64,000 bases of DNA, taken from positions 1 to 64,000 of the forward strand of contig NZ_JAUUTZ010000006.1 in assembly GCF_030678915.1 (NCBI RefSeq). Direction: 5' to 3'. The first letter of the stretch is position 1, and each line of letters opens with the position of its first letter. This DNA is from Paracoccus wurundjeri. GTDB taxonomy: Bacteria > Pseudomonadota > Alphaproteobacteria > Rhodobacterales > Rhodobacteraceae. A program made the position numbers and the translations under genes. Of the stretch, positions 10,083 to 19,298 are shown piece after piece. The notes below the pieces were generated by a model that did not search any database, was not told where the DNA came from, and saw only the letters and a program-made list of their open reading frames with translations.

Positions 10083-10546
10083 AAGACCTGTCTCTTCCGC
10101 TTCTAGCCGGGGCCGGCTCTGCCGCGCTTCTGATCGCCGCGCTCGGATTTCAGGCGGCAGGCTATGCGCCTTGCGAATTGTGCATCCTGCAACGTTGGCC
10201 GCATCTGGCGGCGGTTATCATTGCCGCTGTAATCTGGCTGACCGGCCGGGTCCGGGCCCTTTCGGTTCTGGGAATGGCCGCAGCCGCAATCGCCCTTGGG
10301 CTGGCCATTTATCACAGCGGCGTGGAAATGGCATGGTGGGCGGGTCCGGCGCATTGCTCTGGCGGGGTCGGGAATATCGCCGCCATGTCGACCCAGGATC
10401 TGATGGCAAAACTGCAGGAGGCGCCGGTTGTGCGCTGCGATGAGGTCGCGTGGCGGTTCCTTGGCCTTTCCATGGCAAGCTGGAACGCAATCTGTTCGGC
10501 GATCCTGCTGGCGGTTTGGGGGAAGGCGGCGCTCCTGCGCCGCTGA
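10079..10546 (+). CDS. dsbB: Disulfide bond formation protein B
   Basis: Inner-membrane quinone reductase that reoxidises DsbA. Four membrane helices are visible in 155 aa. The first periplasmic redox pair is CELC near residues 32-35; the second pair is formed by the cysteines in HCSGG and VRCDE in the second periplasmic loop. The start ATG at 10079 overlaps the upstream stop. This short form with a CxxC first pair is the alphaproteobacterial type. No dsbA is in the window. Confidence 0.93.
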   Translation: MKDLSLPLLAGAGSAALLIAALGFQAAGYAPCELCILQRWPHLAAVIIAAVIWLTGRVRALSVLGMAAAAIALGLAIYHSGVEMAWWAGPAHCSGGVGNIAAMSTQDLMAKLQEAPVVRCDEVAWRFLGLSMASWNAICSAILLAVWGKAALLRR

Positions 10547-10587
10547 CATCCGTTTGAAACAGGTTATACGGAAACAGTAAGTAACAT

Positions 10588-10627
10588 AAAAAACAAGGCT
10601 CCGACGAAATGTGCCATCGCCGGAGCC
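10588..10627 (-). terminator. Rho-independent terminator of the chemoreceptor gene
   Basis: Read on the minus strand, a GGCTCCG/CGGAGCC stem (10621-10627 with 10597-10603) closes a 17-base loop region and is followed by TTG and a run of six T (10593-10588). It lies 16 bp after the chemoreceptor stop, so it probably ends that transcript. The convergent dsbB transcript would meet the same stem without a T run. Confidence 0.75.
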
Positions 10628-10642
10628 TGAAACATCATTCCT

Positions 10643-12352
10643 TCATGAGGCCAGCCGCTCTGTAGGCCCGAATGCGTCTTGCCCCGGAGAAATGCCGGAA
10701 CCGGGCTGGGCGTTGCGACCTTCGACGGCACTCATCCGTTCATGCTCTTTGTCCAGCTTGAAGAAGCCGATCACATCGGCAAGCTCTTCGGCGTTTCCGG
10801 CAAGTTGCCGGCTTGTTTCCGCAAATTCCTCGGCGGCTGCAGCATTCTTCTGGATAACGGCATCCAGATCTATGATGGCTTGATTGATCTGCCCCGCGCC
10901 AACACTCTGTTCCCGCGACGCCGCACTGATTTCCTGCACGAGATCCGCAGTCCGTTGAATATTCGGAACCAGGGCATCCAGCATTCGTCCCGCCTCGCCC
11001 GACACGTCAAGTGTCTCTTTCGACAGATTGTTTATTTCGGCGGCGGCAGACTGGCTACGTTCAGCCAGTTTGCGCACTTCCGATGCCACGACGGCAAAGC
11101 CTTTGCCGTGCGGTCCTGCCCGAGCGGCCTCGACCGCCGCGTTCAGAGCAAGGAGATCGGTCTGACGGGCGATTTCCTGAATGATGTTGATTTTTTCGGA
11201 AATAGACCGCATTGCACTGACCGCCCGCGAGACAGCTTCACCGCTTTTCTTGGCTTCAGCCGCGGATTTGACTGCGGTTGTTTCGGTATGGCCAGCGTTA
11301 TCCGCCGACAAGTTGGTATTCGCCGTCATTTCCTCGATCGCCGCGGAAGCCTGCTGCACAGCAGAGGCCTGGCGGTTCGAACCATCGCTAAGGGCGCTAG
11401 ACGCCAAGTTCATCTGCGCAGCACCACCCGCGACATATTCCGCGTTCTGATTTGCCTTGACGATCACCGCACGAAGACGCTGTACCATATCCCGCAGGGC
11501 AATGCCTAACCTGTCGTCCTTCGAGCGAGGATCGATTTCGATCGTCAGGTTGCCTTTGGCAATTTCCTTCGCCGCAGAGCTCATGTTGCGCAGATCCAGA
11601 ACCATCCGGCTCATGGCGTCGAGAAGCGAGCCAATCTCGTCACGAGACACCGCTTTGGGTGCAACATCCAGATTTCCGCGTGCGACAGCCTCGGCGATGG
11701 ATACCGATTGGCTGAGCCCCCGGCCAATACTGATACTGAAAAATGCCGCAATGCCGCTAGCCGTCAGGATTAATCCGATGGAACCTGCGACAATGGTCAT
11801 CGTGGCGCGATTCGTCGCATCATGCTTGGCCTTTGTTCACACACTCAGCAGCGCCTCCTCGGCGTCGACGAAATCTTTCACCGTACTCCGAATCTTATCC
11901 ATGTATGGAATTCCGTTAGCAGCAGTTCTGAGAGTCAAATTTTTATCCTGTTTCTCAGAGCTCATGAAAATATCATTCACCACGACCTGCCACAGCGCTT
12001 CGTTAGCCTTTATGGTCCCAAGGCGTTCCTGCTGGGCCGGATTGTCGGAAGTCAGTTCCAAAAGCTCGGAGAGGTTTTTATCGAAAACCTTTCGTTTGAC
12101 GTCAATTTGCTTAAGCAGCTTTTCATTGGCAAAATAAAGGTACCCGCGAACGCTTCCCTGCTGATCAACCAACGAATTCAGGAGTTCATTGGCACGGGCC
12201 AACACCTGATGGGTGTGCTCGGTCCATTTGTCTTGATCCTCGATTGTCAGAAGACCGGAGTAGGTCACATATGAAATAGTCGTGGAAATCGCGACCAGCA
12301 AGGAGAAGGCAAGGCCAAGTTTCCGGCCGATTGAAAGAAATTTCAGAAACAC
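10643..12352 (-). pseudogene. Methyl-accepting chemotaxis protein, interrupted by an in-frame TGA
   Basis: A chemoreceptor reading frame broken by one stop. The 5' part (stop at 11839-11837) has a first membrane helix and a four-helix or CHASE3-like periplasmic region ending EEALLSV. The 3' part continues in the same frame as [18 protein letters not shown], then a second membrane helix, a HAMP domain and a complete MCP signalling domain with the tip sequence [21 protein letters not shown]. No frameshift is needed, only TGA in place of a sense codon (CGA would give Arg). No CheR-docking pentapeptide ends the protein. The GTG at 12352 follows GGAG; a TTG at 12376 is an alternative. If the stop is real, two fragments or none would be made; the 3' fragment would lack a sensor. 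Family call is certain, loss of function is likely. Confidence 0.85.
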
Positions 12353-12623
12353 GATGCTACTCCGTGATCGGGACAAGAATTGAGCATGGGGACAAAGCGA
12401 TTGAACGCCTTGCTTCTTTTCGGTTTCCGTAGCGGTATATCCGGTGGTTTAACTTCCGGTGAACAGATACAGTTTGATCTATTTTGGAGCTGCTCCGGGC
12501 GTTGCGCGCCCATCCGCAATATCGGCGCAAGCGCGATGAAATTCGGTCAATCCGCCCTGCCAAGATTGCCCCCACCCTGCGTGTCGGCTATACCGGCGTT
12601 CAACAAGATGTTGAGGAATTCAC

Positions 12624-15431
12624 GTGGCTGACACTCCTGAAGACGATCTGCCGGAAACTCCAGATTCCGAAGGCCCGACGCGCAGTATCATGACGCATGA
12701 CGGCCCCCTGATTGATATCTCGCAAGAGATGCGCACCGCCTATCTCGATTACGCCATGTCGGTTATCGTCAGCCGGGCGATTCCCGATCTGCGCGACGGG
12801 CTGAAGCCGGTTCATCGCCGCATTCTTTACGCGATGCAGGAAACGGGAAATACCTCGGATAAGGCCTATCGCAAATCGGCCCGCCCTGTAGGCGACGTGA
12901 TGGGGAAATATCACCCGCATGGTGATGGCGCGATCTATGACGCGCTTGTGCGGATGGCGCAGGATTTCTCGATGTCGCTGCCGCTTCTGGACGGACAGGG
13001 CAATTTCGGCTCGATGGATGGCGATCCGCCTGCGGCGATGCGCTACACCGAAGTGCGCATGGACAAGCCCGCCGATTACCTGCTGAAGGATATCGACAAG
13101 GACACGGTTGATTTTCAGGACAATTACGACGGCAAGGACCACGAACCGACGGTTCTGCCCGCGCGTTTCCCGAATATGCTGGTCAATGGCGCGGGCGGCA
13201 TCGCCGTCGGGATGGCCACCAATATTCCGCCGCACAATCTGGGCGAGATCGTGGATGCCACGCTTGCCCTGATCGAAAATCCCGACTTGCCCACCGAAAG
13301 GCTGCTGGAAATCGTACCCGGCCCGGATTTTCCGACCGGCGCATTGATCCTTGGCCGCTCCGGCGCCCGCAAGGCCTATCTGGAAGGTCGGGGCAGCGTC
13401 ATCATCCGCGCCAAAACCCATATCGAAGAGCCGCGTAAGGATCGCTTCGCCATCGTCCTCGACGAAATTCCCTATCAGGTCAACAAATCGACTCTGATCG
13501 AGAAGATTGCCGAACTGGCCAAGGAAAAGCGGATCGAGGGTATCTCTGGCGTTCAGGACGAAACCGACCGCTCTGGAGTCCGTGTCGTGATCGAGTTGAA
13601 GCGCGATGCCACGCCGGATGTCGTGCTGAACCAACTTTTCCGCTTTACCCCGATGCAGACCAGTTTCGGTTGCAATATGCTGGCTTTGAACGGCGGCCGG
13701 CCCGAACAGCTGACATTGCGCGATTTTCTGACGTATTTCATTGCGTTCCGCGAAGAAGTTGTCGCGCGGCGTACCGCTTTCGAGCTTCGAAAGGCACGGG
13801 AGCGCAGCCATGTTCTGTGTGGTCTTGCGGTCGCGGTCAGCAATGTCGATGAAGTCGTCGCCACGATCCGCTCGTCGGCGGACGCGGCCGAGGCACGGAC
13901 ACGATTGATGGAGCGCCGCTGGCCGGCCCATGAGATCACCGAATATCTGCGCCTGATTGACGATCCTCTTCATCCGGTCAACGACGACGGCACATATAAC
14001 CTGTCGGAAACGCAGGCCCGCGCTATTCTGGAGCTGCGTCTACAACGCCTGACCCAGATCGGCGTAAAGGAAGTCACGGACGAGTTGCAGCAGCTTGCCG
14101 ATGCGATCCGCGAATATCTGACGATCCTTGCCTCGCGCGAGCGGATTCTGGGCATCATCAGCGATGAGCTTCGCGAGGTGAAAGAGCTGTTCGCCGTGCC
14201 CCGCCGGACCGAAATCACCGATTGGGCCGGCGATATGGAGGATGAAGATCTCATCGAGCGCGAGGATATGGTCGTCACCATCACCTCGGGCGGCTATATC
14301 AAGCGCACCGCTCTGGCCGAGTTCCGGGCACAGCGCCGTGGCGGCAAGGGCCTGTCGGGCATGGCGACCAAGGAAGACGACGTGGTTACCACGCTGTTCG
14401 TCGCCAATACCCATACGGAACTTCTGTTCTTCACGACCGACGGGATGGTCTATCGCCTGAAGACATGGCGTTTGCCGCTTGGCGGGCGAACCTCGCGCGG
14501 GAAGGCTATCGTCAACATCCTGCCCATTGTTCCCGGTGTATCTATCGCCGCATTGATGCCGATCGACGCGCCTAAAACGGAATGGGAAAATTATCAGGTC
14601 GTCTTCGCCACGTCGCAAGGCGATGTGCGCCGGAATGCGCTGTCTGATTTCGCCAATGTGATGCGGAATGGCAAGATCGCCATGAAACTGCCCGATGATG
14701 TCAGCCTGATCGGGGTGCGCATGGCGACGGCGGATGACGACGTGATGCTGGTCACGGCGCATGGCCGGGCAATCCGGTTCCCGACCACCGCGGTCCGGGT
14801 CTTCGTGGGCCGTGCCTCGACCGGCGTGCGCGGCATCCGCCTGGCCAAGGGCGATCAGGTCGTCAGCATGTCCGTGATCCGCCATTTTGAAACCGATCCC
14901 GCCGAACGTGCTGCCTATCTGAAAATGCGCCGGGCGATCGCCGGGGCGCTGGATGACGGAGCGGAGGCCGATGATGACGAGGAAACGATCGAGGAAGGCA
15001 ATATCTCGCAAGAGCGCTATGCCCAGATGTCCGCGGCCGAGGATCTGATCCTGACCATCACCACCAAGGGTTCGGGCAAAATCAGTTCAAGTCATGGCTA
15101 CCCGGTTCGCGGACGCGGCGGACAGGGCGTCATGGCCATGGACAAGGCCATGCGCGGCGGGCCTTTGGTTGCCAGCTTCCCGGTCGAAGGCGATGATCAG
15201 ATCATGCTGGCCACCTCGACCGGGCAATCGATCCGGGTTCCGGTCGAGGGAATCAGCTTCCGTTCGCGTTCGGCAGGCGGGGTCCGGGTATTCAATACCG
15301 CCGAGGGCGAAACCGTCGTCTCGGTCGCCCGCATCGCCGAACATGGCGACGCGGAAGCGGATGACATCAACGAGGATGGCATCGACGAAAACAACAACGG
15401 CGAAAGTGACATTGACAAGGGCGATGTCTAA
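12624..15431 (+). CDS. gyrA: DNA gyrase subunit A
   Basis: Catalytic DNA-cleaving subunit of gyrase, 935 aa. The GTG start follows GAGGA by a suitable distance. The catalytic tyrosine is Tyr141 in AMRYTEVRM. The C-terminal beta-pinwheel contains the GyrA box QRRGGKG, which separates it from ParC, and an acidic insert ([19 protein letters not shown]) of the type seen in alphaproteobacteria; the tail is also acidic. In the quinolone-determining region the residue equivalent to E. coli Ser83 is Gly102 ([10 protein letters not shown]), while the residue equivalent to Asp87 is kept. It is followed by a strong hairpin and an AI-2E family gene. Confidence 0.97.
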   Translation: MADTPEDDLPETPDSEGPTRSIMTHDGPLIDISQEMRTAYLDYAMSVIVSRAIPDLRDGLKPVHRRILYAMQETGNTSDKAYRKSARPVGDVMGKYHPHGDGAIYDALVRMAQDFSMSLPLLDGQGNFGSMDGDPPAAMRYTEVRMDKPADYLLKDIDKDTVDFQDNYDGKDHEPTVLPARFPNMLVNGAGGIAVGMATNIPPHNLGEIVDATLALIENPDLPTERLLEIVPGPDFPTGALILGRSGARKAYLEGRGSVIIRAKTHIEEPRKDRFAIVLDEIPYQVNKSTLIEKIAELAKEKRIEGISGVQDETDRSGVRVVIELKRDATPDVVLNQLFRFTPMQTSFGCNMLALNGGRPEQLTLRDFLTYFIAFREEVVARRTAFELRKARERSHVLCGLAVAVSNVDEVVATIRSSADAAEARTRLMERRWPAHEITEYLRLIDDPLHPVNDDGTYNLSETQARAILELRLQRLTQIGVKEVTDELQQLADAIREYLTILASRERILGIISDELREVKELFAVPRRTEITDWAGDMEDEDLIEREDMVVTITSGGYIKRTALAEFRAQRRGGKGLSGMATKEDDVVTTLFVANTHTELLFFTTDGMVYRLKTWRLPLGGRTSRGKAIVNILPIVPGVSIAALMPIDAPKTEWENYQVVFATSQGDVRRNALSDFANVMRNGKIAMKLPDDVSLIGVRMATADDDVMLVTAHGRAIRFPTTAVRVFVGRASTGVRGIRLAKGDQVVSMSVIRHFETDPAERAAYLKMRRAIAGALDDGAEADDDEETIEEGNISQERYAQMSAAEDLILTITTKGSGKISSSHGYPVRGRGGQGVMAMDKAMRGGPLVASFPVEGDDQIMLATSTGQSIRVPVEGISFRSRSAGGVRVFNTAEGETVVSVARIAEHGDAEADDINEDGIDENNNGESDIDKGDV

Positions 15432-15437
15432 AATGTC

Positions 15438-15464
15438 CCGCGATGCCTCATACCGGCATCGCGG
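15438..15464 (+). other. Perfect 10-bp hairpin after gyrA
   Basis: CCGCGATGCC at 15438-15447 pairs perfectly with GGCATCGCGG at 15455-15464 across a 7-base loop. It starts 6 bp after the gyrA stop and ends 18 bp before the GTG of the next gene. There is no T run, so it is not a classical intrinsic terminator; an RNA-processing or 3'-stabilising stem, or a partial attenuator, is more likely. Confidence 0.6.
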
Positions 15465-15482
15465 CTCAAGGCGAGGGACGCG

Positions 15483-16577
15483 GTGGATCAATCTGGCGAA
15501 ACGGTACTGAGAGAACGACTTCAGACAGGTTTCCTGGGAATCATTGCTTTCGGGCTGATCCTGTTCATGCTTGGGCAGGCAAAATTCATCCTGATTTCGC
15601 TGGCAATTGCCATCATCCTGTTTTCGCTGACGACCGACGCGATATTCGCCATCTGCTCACGACTGAAAGTTCCGAACTGGATGGGGACATTTCTGGCCCT
15701 GATCGGAATCGCGCTGGGATTACTTTGGGTTTCGACCACTGTCGTCTCGCAGGTGAATCAGGTCGTCCAGACAGCGATCACCTATGCAGAACAGGCGCAG
15801 GCCGCCCTGCCGACTTTGACGAACTGGCTGGGGCCAGAAGCGCAAGAGCGGCTTCTGGCTGCGATTTCCAATTTCAACATTACCGGCTGGATACGCTCGC
15901 TTGCCGGTCAGGCCTCGGGGGTTCTGTCGGGCAGCGTGCTGGTCATCCTGTTCGTCGGCTTCATGTTCGCCGAGCAGCTCTGGTTCCCCACCAAGATCGA
16001 GCGGCTCACCGGCGATCCTGTCAAGGCGCGTCAGGTCCGGCAGATCATCTCGTCGATCATGCACAGGGTAAACCGTTATCTGGTGGTCAAGACGGCCGTC
16101 AGCGCGGTGACCGCGCTGATCGTCTGGCTGATCTTCCGGATGGCCGGGCTTGACCTTGCCGGACCGATTGCCCTGATCACCTTCGTTCTGAACTTCATTC
16201 CATCGATCGGCTCGATCATCGCCACCATCATTGCCGCCATTCTGGCCTTCGTTCTTAGCGGCGACATCACTCTGACGATAATCGTCACAGCAGCCTGCAC
16301 GGCGACGCAATTCATCATCGGCAATGTACTGGATCCGATGCTGCTGGGGCAGACCCTGCGCCTGTCCAGCTTTGGAATCATCCTCAGTCTTGCCTTTTGG
16401 GGATCGATCTGGGGGATTCCGGGAATGTTTCTTGCCGTGCCGATCATGGTGGCCTTGATGATCGTCTGCGCGCATATCCCATGGCTGCGCCCGGTCGCGG
16501 TCTTGCTATCGCGAGAAGGTCTGCCGGATGACGGCAGCAGCGATGACGAGGTTGAAGCCGCGCGGCAGACAATCTGA
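15483..16577 (+). CDS. AI-2E family transporter (PerM/TqsA-like permease)
   Basis: Polytopic membrane protein of 364 aa in the AI-2E transporter family (PF01594). About eight hydrophobic segments are visible, with the family-typical conserved region FVLNFIPSIGSIIATI and the C-terminal block GNVLDPMLLGQTLRLSS..FWGSIWGIPGMFLAVP. Members include the AI-2 exporter TqsA and Na+/H+-type antiporters, so substrate cannot be told from sequence. The GTG start has an upstream AAGGCGAGGGA. It lies 51 bp after gyrA and may be read from its promoter. An interspersed repeat follows. Confidence 0.9.
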   Translation: MDQSGETVLRERLQTGFLGIIAFGLILFMLGQAKFILISLAIAIILFSLTTDAIFAICSRLKVPNWMGTFLALIGIALGLLWVSTTVVSQVNQVVQTAITYAEQAQAALPTLTNWLGPEAQERLLAAISNFNITGWIRSLAGQASGVLSGSVLVILFVGFMFAEQLWFPTKIERLTGDPVKARQVRQIISSIMHRVNRYLVVKTAVSAVTALIVWLIFRMAGLDLAGPIALITFVLNFIPSIGSIIATIIAAILAFVLSGDITLTIIVTAACTATQFIIGNVLDPMLLGQTLRLSSFGIILSLAFWGSIWGIPGMFLAVPIMVALMIVCAHIPWLRPVAVLLSREGLPDDGSSDDEVEAARQTI

Positions 16578-16606
16578 CAAGGTTTTTTCCGAGAATAAGC
16601 CGGAGC

Positions 16607-16770
16607 GTGCCACACTGAACCGGAGACGCCGGTTATTTGCGTTCCGCGATGACCGGGGGCGCTCCCGTCGCCAGCTGGTCTCTCGAACCAGTGCGCGATC
16701 CGCCGGCGACCTCCAAGGTATTTGGACAAAGAAGAAGCAGAGGGAGTGAATGGGCGGGGTACAACATGCT
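16607..16770 (+). repeat. Interspersed repeat, copy A (~165 bp)
   Basis: This segment matches the reverse complement of 33830-33993 along its whole length, with an exactly shared core that includes TATTTGGACAAAGAAGAAG (within 16719-16739). Two pairing elements can be drawn: CCGGT/ACCGG around 16630-16655 and GTCGCC (16667-16672) with GGCGAC (16705-16710), enclosing a CTGGT/ACCAG hairpin. It lies between the convergent AI-2E gene and the mscS-type gene, downstream of the former in the same orientation. It shows no plausible coding frame. It could be a mobile intergenic element or a conserved 3' RNA structure. Confidence 0.8.
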
Positions 16771-16820
16771 CTCACCTCATTCAGATATCACGCCCGGCAG
16801 CAGAGCACGTCCCTACGCGC

Positions 16821-19298
16821 TCAGCGCGCTCCGTCATCCGGACCACCATCGCTATCCGGCAAGCTGTCCCCACCTTCGGCCGTGTCAGCGGCAATGCGCG
16901 GATCGGGTTGTGGGGCTGCCGGCCGCACGGCCTGGACCTGCGGTTTTGCGTCGCGATCCAGAGCCTCGGGATTGCGGAGCCAGATATCCCTCTGCATGAA
17001 GGGAATCACGATCCCTTCAGCGGCGAAACGTTCGGCGATCTGATGACAGACTTCCGATGTCACCCCAAGACCCGCCCCGACATCGGACAGGATCGCCCGG
17101 ACCTCGAATTCAAGCCGGTCCGTACCGAAACCACGGAACAAGACGTATGGCGCGGGGTCGACGGTCACCAGCGGCTGATCCTCGATGATTTCCTGCAAAA
17201 CCTGCTGAACCCGGCGCGTATCGCTGCCAAATGCCACCCCCACCGGGATGATCACACGCCCCGTCTGACTGTTGCGCGTCCAGTTGATCACCGGCTGGCT
17301 GATCAGATCGCTGTTGGGAACGATGACCTCGGTCTTGTCGAAGGTTTCGACCTGGGTGGAGCGCACCGAAATCCGCTGAACGATACCTTGCTGACCGCCT
17401 GCCTCGATCCAGTCTCCGACACTGATCGGGCGTTCGATCAACAGGATGATGCCGGAAACGAAATTCGACACGATATTCTGAAGGCCGAACCCGATCCCGA
17501 CCGACAGGGCGCCGGCCACGATGGCCAGTGAGCTGAGGTCGATCCCGGCCGAGGCGATTGCCAGAAGCGCCGCAAGGAAGATCCCGACATATCCAAGCCC
17601 CGCCACCACAGCATTCTGCCCGCCGGCATCCAGTTTGGTCTTGGGCAGAATCGTGTTGCGGAACATGCCCTGAAGCCCGCGCGTCATCATGTAACCGATG
17701 ACGAACACAATCAGCAGCGTCAGTACCGAACCCGGAGAAAGATTGACGCCGCCAAAGCTGACACCCTGCCGGAAGCTGACCCACATCTCGGCCAGATCGG
17801 TACCCCGCGCGCCCCAGATCAGCAGGAATACCGGCAGTGACAGAATGATCAGACCGAAGCCGATCAGCATCGGGATCAAACCTTCCCGCGCGCCCTCTTC
17901 GCCGCGTTTGATCATGCTGAAGACATCCGCACAGAAATCTTTCAGCAGGATCAGCACCCCGAACAGGGCCAATGTCAGTATCCAGGGCCAAATTATCCCG
18001 TTGGCAAGATTGATCATGCCCATGATGCTCGGGATCACCGTTGCCAGCGCTACAAGACGCGAAAGCCTGCCCATGAAGGACATGATGCGGTAGCGGGCGG
18101 ATTGCTGTTCAAGCTCGCTCCGGTTCAGCCTGCGCAGCGCGTTGCCCAGCCGAAACAGCGCCAGAGCCGCCAGCGCAATCATCAGGAAATGCCAGACAGA
18201 AGCGGCGGCTTCTGAGACATCCAGCGGCACGCGGTTGGTCTCGTCGCCCAACCGTTCATAAATGCCCGACAGTGGCAGAACGGCACTGGACAGCAGATGA
18301 TGCAGCCCGAACAGAACCGCGAGCGTATTCACCATCCTGCGGGCCGAATTCTTCGCCTTCTGCTCCATCCACAGCGTGTCATACGCCACGACCTGGGCCG
18401 GGAATAACTGGCGAGACAGCCAGTAACCGCTATAGACGATCATCCCCGTGACCGGCAGCGCATTCCAAAATGGCAGGGTCCATTCGCCGGGCAAGGCACT
18501 GGCCTTGATCGCCCGGACCAGCAAGAACAATCCGATCAGGGGCAAGGCGATCTGCCCAAGAGACGCCACGAAGGCGACGACCGCGCGCGAATACTCCGTC
18601 GCATGAGCCGATAAGCGCGATGGAAGTCCGTCGATCCAGCGCCGCCCGATTGTCAACAAAAGAACAGCGGCAATGAGATAGCCCAAAACCTGCGGCAGTT
18701 TCGGCTGCATCTCGCCCCAGATATCTCGATCCGTCGTACGCTGCCGGGCTTCCGACGCGATCCCCTGTGCAAGTTTCCCTGCATCCGACAGGGCCGCGGG
18801 CCAGTTTGACGGCACCAATGGCGATGGCGATACCCGGACAAGTTCCGTCACCTGCCGTTCTGCGGTCACCTCATCAATACGGCGAATGATGGATTCCGCA
18901 CGGCTGAATGCTTCATCGGCCTGCAGGCGCGGTGCCTGAAGCGCAGAGAGATTTTTCTGCAACTGGGCGCGGCGATCCGCGATTTCTTCATCCTCGGTTT
19001 CGCCTTCAGCCGGCGCCGGCCCCAATGCCGCGATCTGGTCTCTTACGGATTTGATTTCCGCGCCGTTGACATTCTTCCCCGCTTGCAGCCTGCCGCGCCA
19101 TTCGACGATCCGGCCGCGTAGCGCGGCCAGTTCCTCACTGGTGGTTTCGATATTTTCGCTTTGCCTTTCGGCTTGGGTCGCGACATTTTCCCATATCTGA
19201 TAATCGATCTCGCCACTTTCCTGCGCCAAGAGCGGCTGCGAGAAAATCAGCACGGCCGTCAGAAACAGGGCCAGGTATCGGCGAATGAGTATCATCAA
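16821..19298 (-). CDS. DUF3772/MscS-family mechanosensitive channel protein
   Basis: Large (825 aa) membrane protein. A signal peptide (cleavage after LLAQ, near residue 26) is followed by a charged periplasmic, coiled-coil-rich DUF3772 region, about ten membrane helices, and a C-terminal MscS core. The pore-lining glycine/alanine helix reads GALSVGIGFGLQNIVSNFVSG and the beta domain contains GGQQGIVQRISVRST. The last ~50 residues are proline-rich and acidic. Such large MscS relatives protect against hypo-osmotic shock. Its ATG overlaps the cysK stop (ATGA), so it is translationally coupled to cysK, an unexpected partner. Confidence 0.92.
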   Translation of the reverse strand: MMILIRRYLALFLTAVLIFSQPLLAQESGEIDYQIWENVATQAERQSENIETTSEELAALRGRIVEWRGRLQAGKNVNGAEIKSVRDQIAALGPAPAEGETEDEEIADRRAQLQKNLSALQAPRLQADEAFSRAESIIRRIDEVTAERQVTELVRVSPSPLVPSNWPAALSDAGKLAQGIASEARQRTTDRDIWGEMQPKLPQVLGYLIAAVLLLTIGRRWIDGLPSRLSAHATEYSRAVVAFVASLGQIALPLIGLFLLVRAIKASALPGEWTLPFWNALPVTGMIVYSGYWLSRQLFPAQVVAYDTLWMEQKAKNSARRMVNTLAVLFGLHHLLSSAVLPLSGIYERLGDETNRVPLDVSEAAASVWHFLMIALAALALFRLGNALRRLNRSELEQQSARYRIMSFMGRLSRLVALATVIPSIMGMINLANGIIWPWILTLALFGVLILLKDFCADVFSMIKRGEEGAREGLIPMLIGFGLIILSLPVFLLIWGARGTDLAEMWVSFRQGVSFGGVNLSPGSVLTLLIVFVIGYMMTRGLQGMFRNTILPKTKLDAGGQNAVVAGLGYVGIFLAALLAIASAGIDLSSLAIVAGALSVGIGFGLQNIVSNFVSGIILLIERPISVGDWIEAGGQQGIVQRISVRSTQVETFDKTEVIVPNSDLISQPVINWTRNSQTGRVIIPVGVAFGSDTRRVQQVLQEIIEDQPLVTVDPAPYVLFRGFGTDRLEFEVRAILSDVGAGLGVTSEVCHQIAERFAAEGIVIPFMQRDIWLRNPEALDRDAKPQVQAVRPAAPQPDPRIAADTAEGGDSLPDSDGGPDDGAR

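Noticed and set aside
12600..13973. 457-codon minus-strand open frame
   Set aside because: Antisense to gyrA, whose own motifs are intact; shadow frame.
16528..16775. Small ORFs on both strands over repeat copy A
   Set aside because: They share peptides with ORFs over copy B only because the DNA is repeated; the similarity holds in more than one frame and is broken by gaps that are not multiples of three.
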